From: JACOUT01 sp964580865
GTDB taxonomy: Bacteria; Myxococcota; UBA727; VGSZ01
NCBI GenBank assembly: GCA_964580865.1
Contig: CAZONM010000038.1
Span: 1 to 22,852, forward strand
Direction of reading: 5' to 3'
DNA length: 22,852 nt
The notes below the pieces were generated by a model, which worked only from the letters and a program-made list of their open reading frames with translations, searched no databases and was not told the DNA's origin. Position 1 is the first letter of the stretch. Each line of letters starts with the position of its first letter. The position numbers and the translations under genes are program-made. Positions 14,618-22,241 of this stretch are shown piece after piece.

Positions 14618-15511
14618 ATGGACCAGGAGCCGCACTCCGCCCGCTACCTCAACGACACGCGCGACCTCTGGTGGAACCGCGACTTCCTCGAGCTGCTCGC
14701 GACGCGCACCGGGCTCGCGCGCGCCGCGCGCGTGCTCGACTGCGGCGCTGGCCTGGGCCACTGGACGCGCACGGTGGCCGGCCTGGCGCCGAACGCCGAG
14801 GTCGTGGGCCTCGAGCGCGAGCCGCAGTGGGTGGAGCGGGCGCGAAGCCAGGCGCCGCCGCGCGTTTCGTTCGTGCAGGGCGACGTGCTGGCGCTGCCGT
14901 TCCCCGACGGGTCGTTCGACGTCGTCACGTGCCAGACCCTGCTCATTCACCTGGCGGACCCGCGCGCCGCGCTGCGCGAGATGGTGCGTGTGCTGCGGCC
15001 CGGCGGGCGCGTGGTGGCGTGCGAGCCGAACAACCTCGCAGAGGGCGTCGCGCGCCTGTGCGTGGAGCCCACCTTCGACCTCGACGACGTGGTGGCGTGG
15101 CTGCGGCTGGAGGCGACCTGCGAGAAGGGCAAGCATGCGCTGGGCCTCGGCTACAACTCCTTGGGTGAGGGCCTGGTTGCGCTGCTCGATCCCGAGCTGG
15201 TCGACGACGTGGACGTGTGGAACAACGACAAGTGTACGGTGTTCCCGCCCGGCGAGGACGCCGTGGCGCGCGCGGCGCGACCCGAGATCGTCGACGAACA
15301 GCGCCTCTTGGCGGACGGCTTCCCGTGGCCACACGCGGAGACGCTGCGGTACTTCCGCGCGGGCGGCGGGCGCGACGACGAGCTCGAGCCGCTACTCGCG
15401 CGTGCGCGTCGGGCGTGGTCCAGGCGCATCGACGCGTTGGCGCACGCCGCCCTCTCGCAAAACGGTGGCAGCCTGTTCTACGTGCTGAGCGCTCGCAAGC
15501 GACAGCAATGA
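14618..15511 (+). CDS. Class I SAM-dependent methyltransferase
   Basis: A 297-residue cytoplasmic enzyme of the Methyltransf_11 type. Motif I is ARVLDCGAGLGHWTR (around residues 39-53), followed by the acidic residue in VVGLERE. Motif II-like residues are FVQGDVLALPFPDGSFDVV, then LRVLRPGGRVVACEP. The C-terminal half holds a helical substrate-binding region (around KGKHALGLGYNSLGEGLVALLDPELVDD) and ends with NGGSLFYVLSARK. The start is ATG at 14618; a GTG at 14594 two bases after the protease stop would add eight residues. Neither has a clear ribosome site, and translational coupling with the protease gene is possible. The substrate is unknown: the fold is typical of small-molecule or lipid methyltransferases, but nothing visible fixes it. 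Confidence 0.87.
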   Translation: MDQEPHSARYLNDTRDLWWNRDFLELLATRTGLARAARVLDCGAGLGHWTRTVAGLAPNAEVVGLEREPQWVERARSQAPPRVSFVQGDVLALPFPDGSFDVVTCQTLLIHLADPRAALREMVRVLRPGGRVVACEPNNLAEGVARLCVEPTFDLDDVVAWLRLEATCEKGKHALGLGYNSLGEGLVALLDPELVDDVDVWNNDKCTVFPPGEDAVARAARPEIVDEQRLLADGFPWPHAETLRYFRAGGGRDDELEPLLARARRAWSRRIDALAHAALSQNGGSLFYVLSARKRQQ

Positions 15512-15614
15512 CGACGCGGCGCCGGCCGGCGGTCGGTCGACTCGTCGCGCGGGCCAGGGGACCGTCGCCTCCCACGAGCACCGCGCCCAACCGGCGCTGT
15601 ATGCTGGCGACGCC

Positions 15615-17885
15615 GTGACCAGCGTCAAGCGCCACCCCCAGCCCACCCGCGCCGAGGTGCACCTGGTCACCGGCGCCGTCATCGATGGCCTCATCGACGG
15701 GTTCGCGCCCGGCGACGAGCGGCTCGCCCTGGTGGTGGACGGCGTGAGCCGGCCCGAGCCCGCCGACAACGTCGCGTGGCTGTCGCTGGCGCTGGACCCT
15801 GCTGCGGCGCCGCGCGCGCAGGACGGCGCCGAGGTGTTCCGCGTGCAGGTGGCCGGCGGGGGATCGTTGCTGGTGCGTGCGCAGCCCGCCGAGGTGACGT
15901 CGGAGGCCGGCTTCTTCGCCACGCTCGCCGACGCGAACCCGCCTGCCGCCGAGCTGTTCGTGTTCGGGCACGCCGTCAACGGCATCGAGCGCGATGGCGC
16001 GCTCGGCGCGTCGCTCGCTGCCGAGGGCCTGCTCGACAGTGACGCCCCGTCGCGACCGGCCGCCGACGTCAAGCGCGTGCCCATCGCCGTGGCGCTCTCG
16101 GAGCTGCGGCGCACCGATCGGCCTGCCATCGACGAGGCGGTGCTCGCGCAGCGGCGCAAGAAGATGCGGCTGGGCGACGTGCTGGTGGAGTCGGCCTACG
16201 TCACGCAGGCGGAGATCGACCTGGCGCTCGCCGAGCAAAAACGGCGCCCCGGCAAGCGCCTCGGCGAGGTGCTCGTCGAGGTGGGCATCCTGTCGGAGCT
16301 CGATCTCGCGCGCGCGCTCTCGACCAAGTTCCAGATCCCGCTCGTCGACCTCGACCTAGTGGAGCTCAACGCCGCCGCGCGCCGGGCCGTGCCCCGCGAG
16401 ATCATGTCGAAGTACGGCGTCTTGCCCGTCGACATCGACGCCAACGTGCTGACGGTCGCCATCGCCGACCCGCTGGTGACCGACGCCATCGACATGCTGC
16501 GCTTCCAGAGCCGCCTGCGCATCCGGGTGGTGCTGGTGACCGAGAGCCAGCTGCGCCGCGTGATCGCGGAGTCTCTGCGCGACGCGGCGACGAGCGCGCC
16601 CGCCAAGCCGCCGGCGCAGCGCACCACGTCGCTGCCGATGACCGCCGTCGCGCGCGCGGCGGGCGCCGACGCGGCCGGCGACGGCGCGCGGGACCCCGAT
16701 GGCGTGGTGCGGATGGTGAACCAGCTCATCCTGAGCGCGTGGCAGCGCGGCGCCTCCGACGTGCACGTGGAGCCAAACGGCGACGACCGGCCCATCAAGG
16801 TGCGCTATCGGATCGATGGCCGCTGCGTGGACGCCCAGGAGATCTCGGGGAAGCACCGAAGCGCGCTGGCCGTGCGCCTGAAGGTGATGGCCAACCTCGA
16901 CATCGCCGAGCGGCGCCGGCCCCAGGACGGCAAGGCGCGCGTGGTGACCACCGATGGGCGCGCCGTCGACCTACGCGTCACCACCATCCCCACCGTCGAC
17001 GACAACGAAGACTTCGTCTTGCGCATCCTGTTGGGCTCGCGCGCCGTGGGCTTCGACGATCTTCTGCTGTCGCCCGCCAACGCCGAGGCCGTGCGTGGGT
17101 GGCTCGCGCTCGATCATGGGTTGGTGCTGTGCGTGGGCCCCACGGGCGTGGGCAAGACCACCACCGTGCACGGCATGCTGTCCACCCTCGACACCACCGA
17201 GCTCAAGGTGTGGACCGCCGAGGACCCGGTGGAGATCGTGGCGCCCGGCATGCGGCAGGTGCACGTCCAGCCGAAGATCGACCTCACGTTCGCGGCGGCG
17301 CTGCGCAGCTTCCTGCGCGCCGACCCCGACGTCATCATGATCGGCGAGATGCGCGACGTCGAGACCGCGGCCCTCGCCGTGGAGGCGGCGCTCACGGGCC
17401 ACCTGGTGCTGTCGACGCTGCACACCAAGAGCGCCGTCGACACGGTGGCGCGGCTCCTCGAGATGGGCCTCGAGCCTTTCACGGTGGCCGACGCGCTCTC
17501 GGGCGTGGTCTCGCAGCGGCTGGTGCGCAAGCTCTGCACGGCCTGTCGCACGGCGGAGGCGCCGTCCGACGAGGAGCTCGCCTCGCTCGAGCGGCTCATG
17601 GGCGCCGACGTGTTGGCGCGGGCGCGTGCGAGCGCCGGAGGCGAGGCGCGCACCTGGCGCGCGCCCGGCTGCGACGCCTGCGGCCGCAGCGGCTACGCGG
17701 GGCGCATCGCCATCCACGAGACCCTCACCGTCACCGACGCGCTGCGCCCCTTGATCGCGCACCGCGCGCCCGGCGACGAGCTGCGGCGCGCGCTGGCGGG
17801 CGCCGGCATCGGCATGCGCGAGGACGGGCTGGCCAAGGCGTTCGCCGGGCACACCGACGTGCGCGAGATCCTCGCGGTGACCTGA
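15615..17885 (+). CDS. GspE/PilB-type secretion or pilus assembly ATPase with long N-terminal extension
   Basis: A 756-residue hexameric-type AAA ATPase that would power type II secretion or type IV pilus assembly. Residues 1-170 form a beta-rich extension (EVHLVTGAVIDGLIDGFAPGD) with no counterpart in ordinary PilB. Residues 185-330 form a GspE N-terminal (MshEN-like) domain with two repeats starting LGDVLVESAYVTQAEID and LGEVLVEVGILSELDLA. Residues 365-720 form the catalytic half: SDVHVEP and RYRIDGRC, Walker A GPTGVGKT (508-515, K514), Walker B-type RADPDVIMIGEMRD (568-581) and the His box STLHT. The tetracysteine zinc site is C641, C644, C686 and C689. The start is GTG at 15615. No other pilus or secretion gene is in the window, so the partner machine is elsewhere. 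Confidence 0.92.
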   Translation: MTSVKRHPQPTRAEVHLVTGAVIDGLIDGFAPGDERLALVVDGVSRPEPADNVAWLSLALDPAAAPRAQDGAEVFRVQVAGGGSLLVRAQPAEVTSEAGFFATLADANPPAAELFVFGHAVNGIERDGALGASLAAEGLLDSDAPSRPAADVKRVPIAVALSELRRTDRPAIDEAVLAQRRKKMRLGDVLVESAYVTQAEIDLALAEQKRRPGKRLGEVLVEVGILSELDLARALSTKFQIPLVDLDLVELNAAARRAVPREIMSKYGVLPVDIDANVLTVAIADPLVTDAIDMLRFQSRLRIRVVLVTESQLRRVIAESLRDAATSAPAKPPAQRTTSLPMTAVARAAGADAAGDGARDPDGVVRMVNQLILSAWQRGASDVHVEPNGDDRPIKVRYRIDGRCVDAQEISGKHRSALAVRLKVMANLDIAERRRPQDGKARVVTTDGRAVDLRVTTIPTVDDNEDFVLRILLGSRAVGFDDLLLSPANAEAVRGWLALDHGLVLCVGPTGVGKTTTVHGMLSTLDTTELKVWTAEDPVEIVAPGMRQVHVQPKIDLTFAAALRSFLRADPDVIMIGEMRDVETAALAVEAALTGHLVLSTLHTKSAVDTVARLLEMGLEPFTVADALSGVVSQRLVRKLCTACRTAEAPSDEELASLERLMGADVLARARASAGGEARTWRAPGCDACGRSGYAGRIAIHETLTVTDALRPLIAHRAPGDELRRALAGAGIGMREDGLAKAFAGHTDVREILAVT

Positions 17886-17906
17886 ACGTCGCCGCGCGCA
17901 CGTGCG

Positions 17907-20900
17907 CTACTTGCCGAGCAGGCCCTTGGCCGCGTCCATCGCCTTCTCCTCGTTGGACTTCTTGCCCTTCTTCTTGTCCTTCTTCTTGTCGCCCTTGCCG
18001 TCCTTCTTGTCGTCGCCGCCGAAGAGGTCGTCGACGGCGCCGGCGAGCGCGTCCTTGCCGGCGGCGGCCACCAGCGCTGTCACGAGCTTGGCGACGTCGA
18101 CGCCCGACACCTTGGGCTTGTCCCAGGTGCCGCCGATCTTGAGCGGCACCGGCACCGCCTCCTTCACCTTGACCTTGTTGCCGGTGAGCTTGGCGACCGT
18201 GGCTGGCGACAGCTGCAGGGTGGAGGTGAAGTCCATGCCGGCGTCCATGCCCGCCGACCCCGTGATGTTGATCTTGCCGAGCGGCGTGTCGGCGTCGATG
18301 GGCTTCTCGAGGCGCAGCCGGCCGCCGAAGAACTTGGTGAGCGCCGTGAAGCCCTGCAGGCTCAAGCCCTTCTCGGCCGACGCCGCGCCGAGCTTCATGC
18401 CGGGGAGCTTGCCGGTCTTGTTGACCGCCTCGCCGATGGGCCCCAACAGATCGATGGTGCTGACCGAGAAGCTCTTGAACTTCATCTCGGCGGGTCCCTC
18501 GGCCGAGACCGCGAAGTCACCGGCCGCGAGCCCGCGCCCCTTGACCTCGAGCTTGGGCGAGATTGAGCCCGAGAAGATGCGGCCGAGCCCCGTTTGGTCG
18601 GCCATGGCGGCGCCGAAGTCGATGTCCTTGCCGGCGAGCTTCAGGCCGTAGGCGGTGCGCTCGGCGGGCAGATCGATGGCGCTGCCCGTGGCCGTCATGG
18701 TGCCGCCGTAGATGTTGAACTCGAGCGTGTCGAACGTGAGCTTGCCGCGCGTCATGGTGAGCGCGCCCTTGAAGTTGGTGACCGGGATGCCCTTGACGAT
18801 GGCGCGCGCGGCGTTGAGCGAGCCCTTGCCGTTGACGTCAGCGAGCAGGGCGCGCGTCTCCTTCGAGAGGCCGTGCGGGTTGTCGCTCTTCTTCTTCTTG
18901 GTCTTCTCGTCGGTGTCGGAGGAGAACGCCTCGCGCAGCTTGTCGACGTTGAGCTTGTCGGCGCTGAGGTTGAGGTTGAAGCGCGGCTTGTCGAGGTTCT
19001 CGATGTCGATCTGACCCCGCAGCGCGCTGTCGGCGGCCGTGAGGCTGTCGATCTTGACGCCGGCCTTGACCGACGCGCTCTTCTTGGTGTCGCCCGCCAT
19101 CGTCAGCGAGCCCTTGAAGCGCCCACCCGCGGGAAGGTCTGCGGCGCTGGCCGATAGCGTGCGCACGTCGTCAAACGCCAGATCGACCTGCGCGAGCTTC
19201 ACGTCGAGCGTGGGCGCCGACAGGTTCTTCACGTTGAGATCGCCGGCGATGCGCGAGCTGCCGAACGCGATGTTGAGGCCGCGCGCGTCGACGGTCAGGG
19301 TCTCGCTCGAGGTACCGCCGCTGAGCTTGACGGTGCCCGACAAGCGACCGCCGGCGGGGAGCTTGGCGGCGCCCGGGATGGTCTGGCGCAGGTCGTCGAA
19401 GCCGAGCTGCACCTGGCCGAGGTCGACGTCGAGGCGGGGCGAGTCCTTGTCGAGATCGGCGATGCTGCCGCGCCCGTTCACGGTGCTGCGCCCGATGGCG
19501 AGCACGAGCTTGGAGAAGTCGGCGCGCTCCTTGGTGCGCTTGGCCACGGCGTCGAGCCGCAGCGGCAGGCCGGCGGGCTTCGACAGCGTGGTGCTGCCGT
19601 CGGCGCCGCGCGCCGCCACGCTCAAGCCGTCGAGGTTGGCGACCACGCTCAGGTCGACGTCGCTGCCTTGGGGCTGCGCCTTGATGGCCACCGACCCCGC
19701 GCCGCGCACCGTGGTAGCCGCCAGGTTGACGTCGAGGGCGCGCAGGTCGAGCACGGCGTCGGCGATCTGCTTGCCGCCGTCTGCCTGCGCCTTGACCTTG
19801 AGCTCCACCGTGCCGTCGACGCGCTGGCCCTTGCCGAGCGCCTCGGCGAACGGCGGCGCCAGGCTCTTGAGCGAGGCGAGCTGTACCGGCCCGCTGGCGA
19901 CGTCGGCGACCATGGGCGCGCCCTTGGCCGTGGGCAACGACAGCGTGCCGCCGATCTTGGCCGTGTCCACCACCAGCTCGAGCTTGTCGACGTCGAGGAC
20001 GCTGGACTTGCGCGTGCCGTGGAGCGCGAGGTTGAGCGGCCGGCCCGCGGGCTTGTCCACCAGCGATGCCGTAGCCTCGGCCGCCGTCTTGCCTTCGGGG
20101 ACGTCGAGGTAGCGCACGCGCGCGGCGTCGAGGTTGACGCGGAGATCGATGGCGTCACCGGCGGTGCTCAGGTGCGCCTGCAGCGGCCCCTCGATCTTCA
20201 CTTCGTCGGGCAGCCCGCGCAGCGACGGCGGCAACGCTTGCAGGAGCGCGGCCAGGTCTTGCGCGCTCGCCTTGATGTCGGCCTGCTCGAGGCCGGCGAG
20301 GCCGCTGCCCTTGGCCGCGAGGCTGGCGGTGACGTCGAGGCCGCTGCCCTTGAGCGTGAGCTTCTTGACGACGGTGCGTTGGTCGCCGGCGTCGCGCTCG
20401 AGCGCGAGCTCCACGTCGGCGGACAGGGGCCGGCCGCGCGGCGCCGACGCGCGCTCCGCCGCCGTGGCCATGGGGGAGAGCGCGTCGCGCAGCACCAGCT
20501 CGCGCGCGTTGACGGTCCCGTCGACGGTGATGCGCCGGGCGTCGTCCTTGAGCGTGGCGGTGAGCGCCGTACGCAGCGTGCCGCGCACGGGCGCCGGCAC
20601 GTCGGCGGGCACCAGCGCGCCCCAGGAGCCCAGGTCGACGTCCAAGAGCTTGGCCTCGGCTTCGACGTCGGGCAGAGGATCGAACGACAGGTCCTTCGGG
20701 AGCACGGCCAAGCGCACTTTGACGTCGATGGGGCTCTGCTGTTGGCCGTCTCTCAGCATGGCGTGCAGCGACACCATCAACGGATCGCCCAGCACCACGT
20801 CGCTGGTCTCGATGTCGATGTCGTAGGCCTGCAACGGCCGGCCCACCACCTTGTCGTCGAGCTCGAGCACGCCGTCGGTGACCCTCACCTCGGCGATGCG

Positions 20901-21368
20901 CGCCCCGCTCAGAAACGAGGTGTCGGACTTCTCCTTTGGCGCGTCGTCGTCGGTCGCCAGCCGGTCGAGCACGTCCTGGAAGTCCCAGCGCCCGTCGGCG
21001 TCGCGCGCGGCGCGCACCACCAGGCCCGCGACGCCGAAGCGCTCGACGTGCAGGTCGGTGCCGAACGTGAGCAGCGCGCGCGCCAGTGAGAAGCGTACGT
21101 CGACGGCGCCGAGGTACAGCGCGGGCTCTTTGCCCGGCGCGCCGGCCACCTGCACCTGCTCCACGCGCGCCGTGAGCTGCGCGCCCAAGGACGCGCTCAC
21201 CTTTCCCGCGGTGACCTCGCGGCCGATCTTCGCCGACACGTCCTTGAGGACCTGGTCCTTCTTCTCGTTGACGAGCTGCTCGGGGTCGATGAGCACCGCG
21301 GCGCCGACGACGAGGAGCACGAGGATGCCGACCACCGCCCCGAGGGCAATCAGGATCTTCTTCTTCAT
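17907..21368 (-). CDS. AsmA-family giant envelope protein
   Basis: A 1153-residue protein with an uncleaved membrane anchor at residues 4-27 (ILIALGAVVGILVLLVVGAAVL) and a long periplasmic region of alternating beta strands. AsmA-like proteins are now thought to form hydrophobic grooves that move phospholipids between membranes. Typical features are the early GREVTAGKVSASLG, repeated strands of the type VDLAFDDV and LPAGGRLSG, and the C-terminal block FDTLEFNIYGGTMTATGSA that is characteristic of the family. About residues 645-680 and 719-750 are repeats of one module. The last 50 residues are a Lys/Asp/Gly-rich tail (DDKKDGKGDKKKDKKK) and a short helix. ATG at 21368 is chosen because the anchor starts at once; the frame stays open upstream, but that part lies under yggX. 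It is convergent with the ATPase gene. Confidence 0.9.
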   Translation of the reverse strand: MKKKILIALGAVVGILVLLVVGAAVLIDPEQLVNEKKDQVLKDVSAKIGREVTAGKVSASLGAQLTARVEQVQVAGAPGKEPALYLGAVDVRFSLARALLTFGTDLHVERFGVAGLVVRAARDADGRWDFQDVLDRLATDDDAPKEKSDTSFLSGARIAEVRVTDGVLELDDKVVGRPLQAYDIDIETSDVVLGDPLMVSLHAMLRDGQQQSPIDVKVRLAVLPKDLSFDPLPDVEAEAKLLDVDLGSWGALVPADVPAPVRGTLRTALTATLKDDARRITVDGTVNARELVLRDALSPMATAAERASAPRGRPLSADVELALERDAGDQRTVVKKLTLKGSGLDVTASLAAKGSGLAGLEQADIKASAQDLAALLQALPPSLRGLPDEVKIEGPLQAHLSTAGDAIDLRVNLDAARVRYLDVPEGKTAAEATASLVDKPAGRPLNLALHGTRKSSVLDVDKLELVVDTAKIGGTLSLPTAKGAPMVADVASGPVQLASLKSLAPPFAEALGKGQRVDGTVELKVKAQADGGKQIADAVLDLRALDVNLAATTVRGAGSVAIKAQPQGSDVDLSVVANLDGLSVAARGADGSTTLSKPAGLPLRLDAVAKRTKERADFSKLVLAIGRSTVNGRGSIADLDKDSPRLDVDLGQVQLGFDDLRQTIPGAAKLPAGGRLSGTVKLSGGTSSETLTVDARGLNIAFGSSRIAGDLNVKNLSAPTLDVKLAQVDLAFDDVRTLSASAADLPAGGRFKGSLTMAGDTKKSASVKAGVKIDSLTAADSALRGQIDIENLDKPRFNLNLSADKLNVDKLREAFSSDTDEKTKKKKSDNPHGLSKETRALLADVNGKGSLNAARAIVKGIPVTNFKGALTMTRGKLTFDTLEFNIYGGTMTATGSAIDLPAERTAYGLKLAGKDIDFGAAMADQTGLGRIFSGSISPKLEVKGRGLAAGDFAVSAEGPAEMKFKSFSVSTIDLLGPIGEAVNKTGKLPGMKLGAASAEKGLSLQGFTALTKFFGGRLRLEKPIDADTPLGKINITGSAGMDAGMDFTSTLQLSPATVAKLTGNKVKVKEAVPVPLKIGGTWDKPKVSGVDVAKLVTALVAAAGKDALAGAVDDLFGGDDKKDGKGDKKKDKKKGKKSNEEKAMDAAKGLLGK

Positions 21369-21413
21369 TCGTCGCGGTATACGGTATGAGGTGCAGGGGG
21401 GCGAGGTGGTGAC
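21369..21413. promoter_or_regulatory. Compact divergent promoter region of AsmA-like gene and yggX
   Basis: Only 45 bases separate the two starts. The AT-richer CGGTATACGGTATG at 21375-21388 can be read as a -10 box in both directions (TATACG or TATACC), so the promoters may overlap. The plus strand also has GAGGTGG shortly before the yggX ATG, a good ribosome site. Evidence is positional and weak for the promoter itself. Confidence 0.35.
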
Positions 21414-21683
21414 ATGCGGACCGTGACGTGCGTGAAGCTCGGCAAGCAGGCCCCGGGGCTCGACAAGGCCCCGTTCCCCGGCGACCTCGGGCGCCGGATC
21501 TTCGACCAGGTGTCGGCCGAGGCCTGGGAGATGTGGCTCGAACACCAGAAGATGCTCATGAACGAGTACCGCATCGACCTCGCCGACAAGTCGTCGCGCC
21601 AGATCCTCAAGCAGCAGTGCGAGCAGTTCTTCTGGGGCCAGGGCTCGAACGCGCCGCCGGACTTCGTCCCCGAGCGCAAGTAG
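21414..21683 (+). CDS. yggX: YggX-family iron trafficking / oxidative damage protection protein
   Basis: YggX proteins protect iron-sulfur clusters and help manage ferrous iron under oxidative stress. The 89 residues fit the family's about 90. Matching features are RTVTCVKLGKQAPGLD at the start with the conserved cysteine (C6), PFPGDLGRRIFDQVS, AWEMWLEHQKMLMNEYRI in the middle and LKQQCEQFFWGQG followed by a short polar tail. ATG at 21414 has GAGGTGG just upstream. It is divergent from the AsmA-like gene and about 60 bases ahead of a small FHA gene on the same strand. Confidence 0.95.
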   Translation: MRTVTCVKLGKQAPGLDKAPFPGDLGRRIFDQVSAEAWEMWLEHQKMLMNEYRIDLADKSSRQILKQQCEQFFWGQGSNAPPDFVPERK

Positions 21684-21742
21684 GCGTTGGTGCGCGCATT
21701 TCCGGGCTGCGAGCAGCGCCACGGCCGTGGTAGATCGACCCC

Positions 21743-22183
21743 ATGAAGCGCGCGGTGCTCGTGGTGGTCAAGGGCAAGGACTTCGGTCGCTCGATCGTGG
21801 TCAACGTCGGCCACTGCGTGATGATCGGTCGCAGCCAGACGCTGGTGGGCGCAACCGGCATGATCACGCAGCACTCGGCGCACAAGCTCACCGACGAAGA
21901 CGAGAAGACGGTGGCGCGCCACCTCAAGATCCGCGCGTCGCCGCAGAAGCAGGGCGCGCGCGCCCTGCTCACCAGCTTCGAGCGCGACATGGACGTGGGC
22001 CTGCAAGACGACGCCGTCAGCCAGCGGCACACCATGATCTTCGTCGACGAGGCCGGCGCGTCGCTGCTCGACATGGCCTCCACCAACGGCACGTTCCTGA
22101 ATGGCAAGCGGACCAGCTCGGCGGAGCTCACGCTGGGCGATCTGGTGCGCATCGGCGAGACGCGCATCGAGGTGCGCGGCTGA
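21743..22183 (+). CDS. Small FHA-domain protein with an insertion in the domain
   Basis: A 146-residue protein that is essentially one forkhead-associated domain, so it should bind phosphothreonine peptides. The first strands (MKRAVLVVVKGKDFGRSIVV) lead to GR at 29-30. In a normal FHA domain the next strand follows within a few residues. Here about 50 residues (31-82) containing a charged helix (TDEDEKTVARHLKIRA) intervene before DMDVGLQDDAVSQRH, with S93 and H96, and STNGTFLNG with N115-G116. The final strand is LVRIGETRIEV. No ribosome site is evident before ATG at 21743. The gene follows yggX by about 60 bases and may share its transcript. No other domain is present, so it is an adaptor or a regulator of a kinase elsewhere. 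Confidence 0.85.
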   Translation: MKRAVLVVVKGKDFGRSIVVNVGHCVMIGRSQTLVGATGMITQHSAHKLTDEDEKTVARHLKIRASPQKQGARALLTSFERDMDVGLQDDAVSQRHTMIFVDEAGASLLDMASTNGTFLNGKRTSSAELTLGDLVRIGETRIEVRG

Positions 22184-22200
22184 CGGCGGCTGGCTCGGCC

Positions 22201-22241
22201 CGCGCGCGCGCGCGGCAGATCAGATCAGATCCGATCAGATC
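22201..22241. repeat. Short CG run followed by five AGATC pentamers
   Basis: An alternating CG run is followed at about 22217-22241 by AGATC repeated five times, one unit reading CGATC. It lies between the stop of the FHA gene and the stop of the convergent partial gene and includes the latter's last codon. The array is probably slippage-derived. Coordinates within this run are approximate by two bases. Confidence 0.7.

Noticed and set aside
15520..15531. 12-base palindrome CGCCGGCCGGCG after the methyltransferase gene
   Set aside because: A simple GC palindrome with no loop or T tract; it cannot be told from chance at this base composition.
17896..17907. 12-base palindrome GCGCACGTGCGC between the convergent ATPase and AsmA-like genes as a terminator
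   Set aside because: No room for a stable loop and no T tract; such palindromes are common at this GC content.
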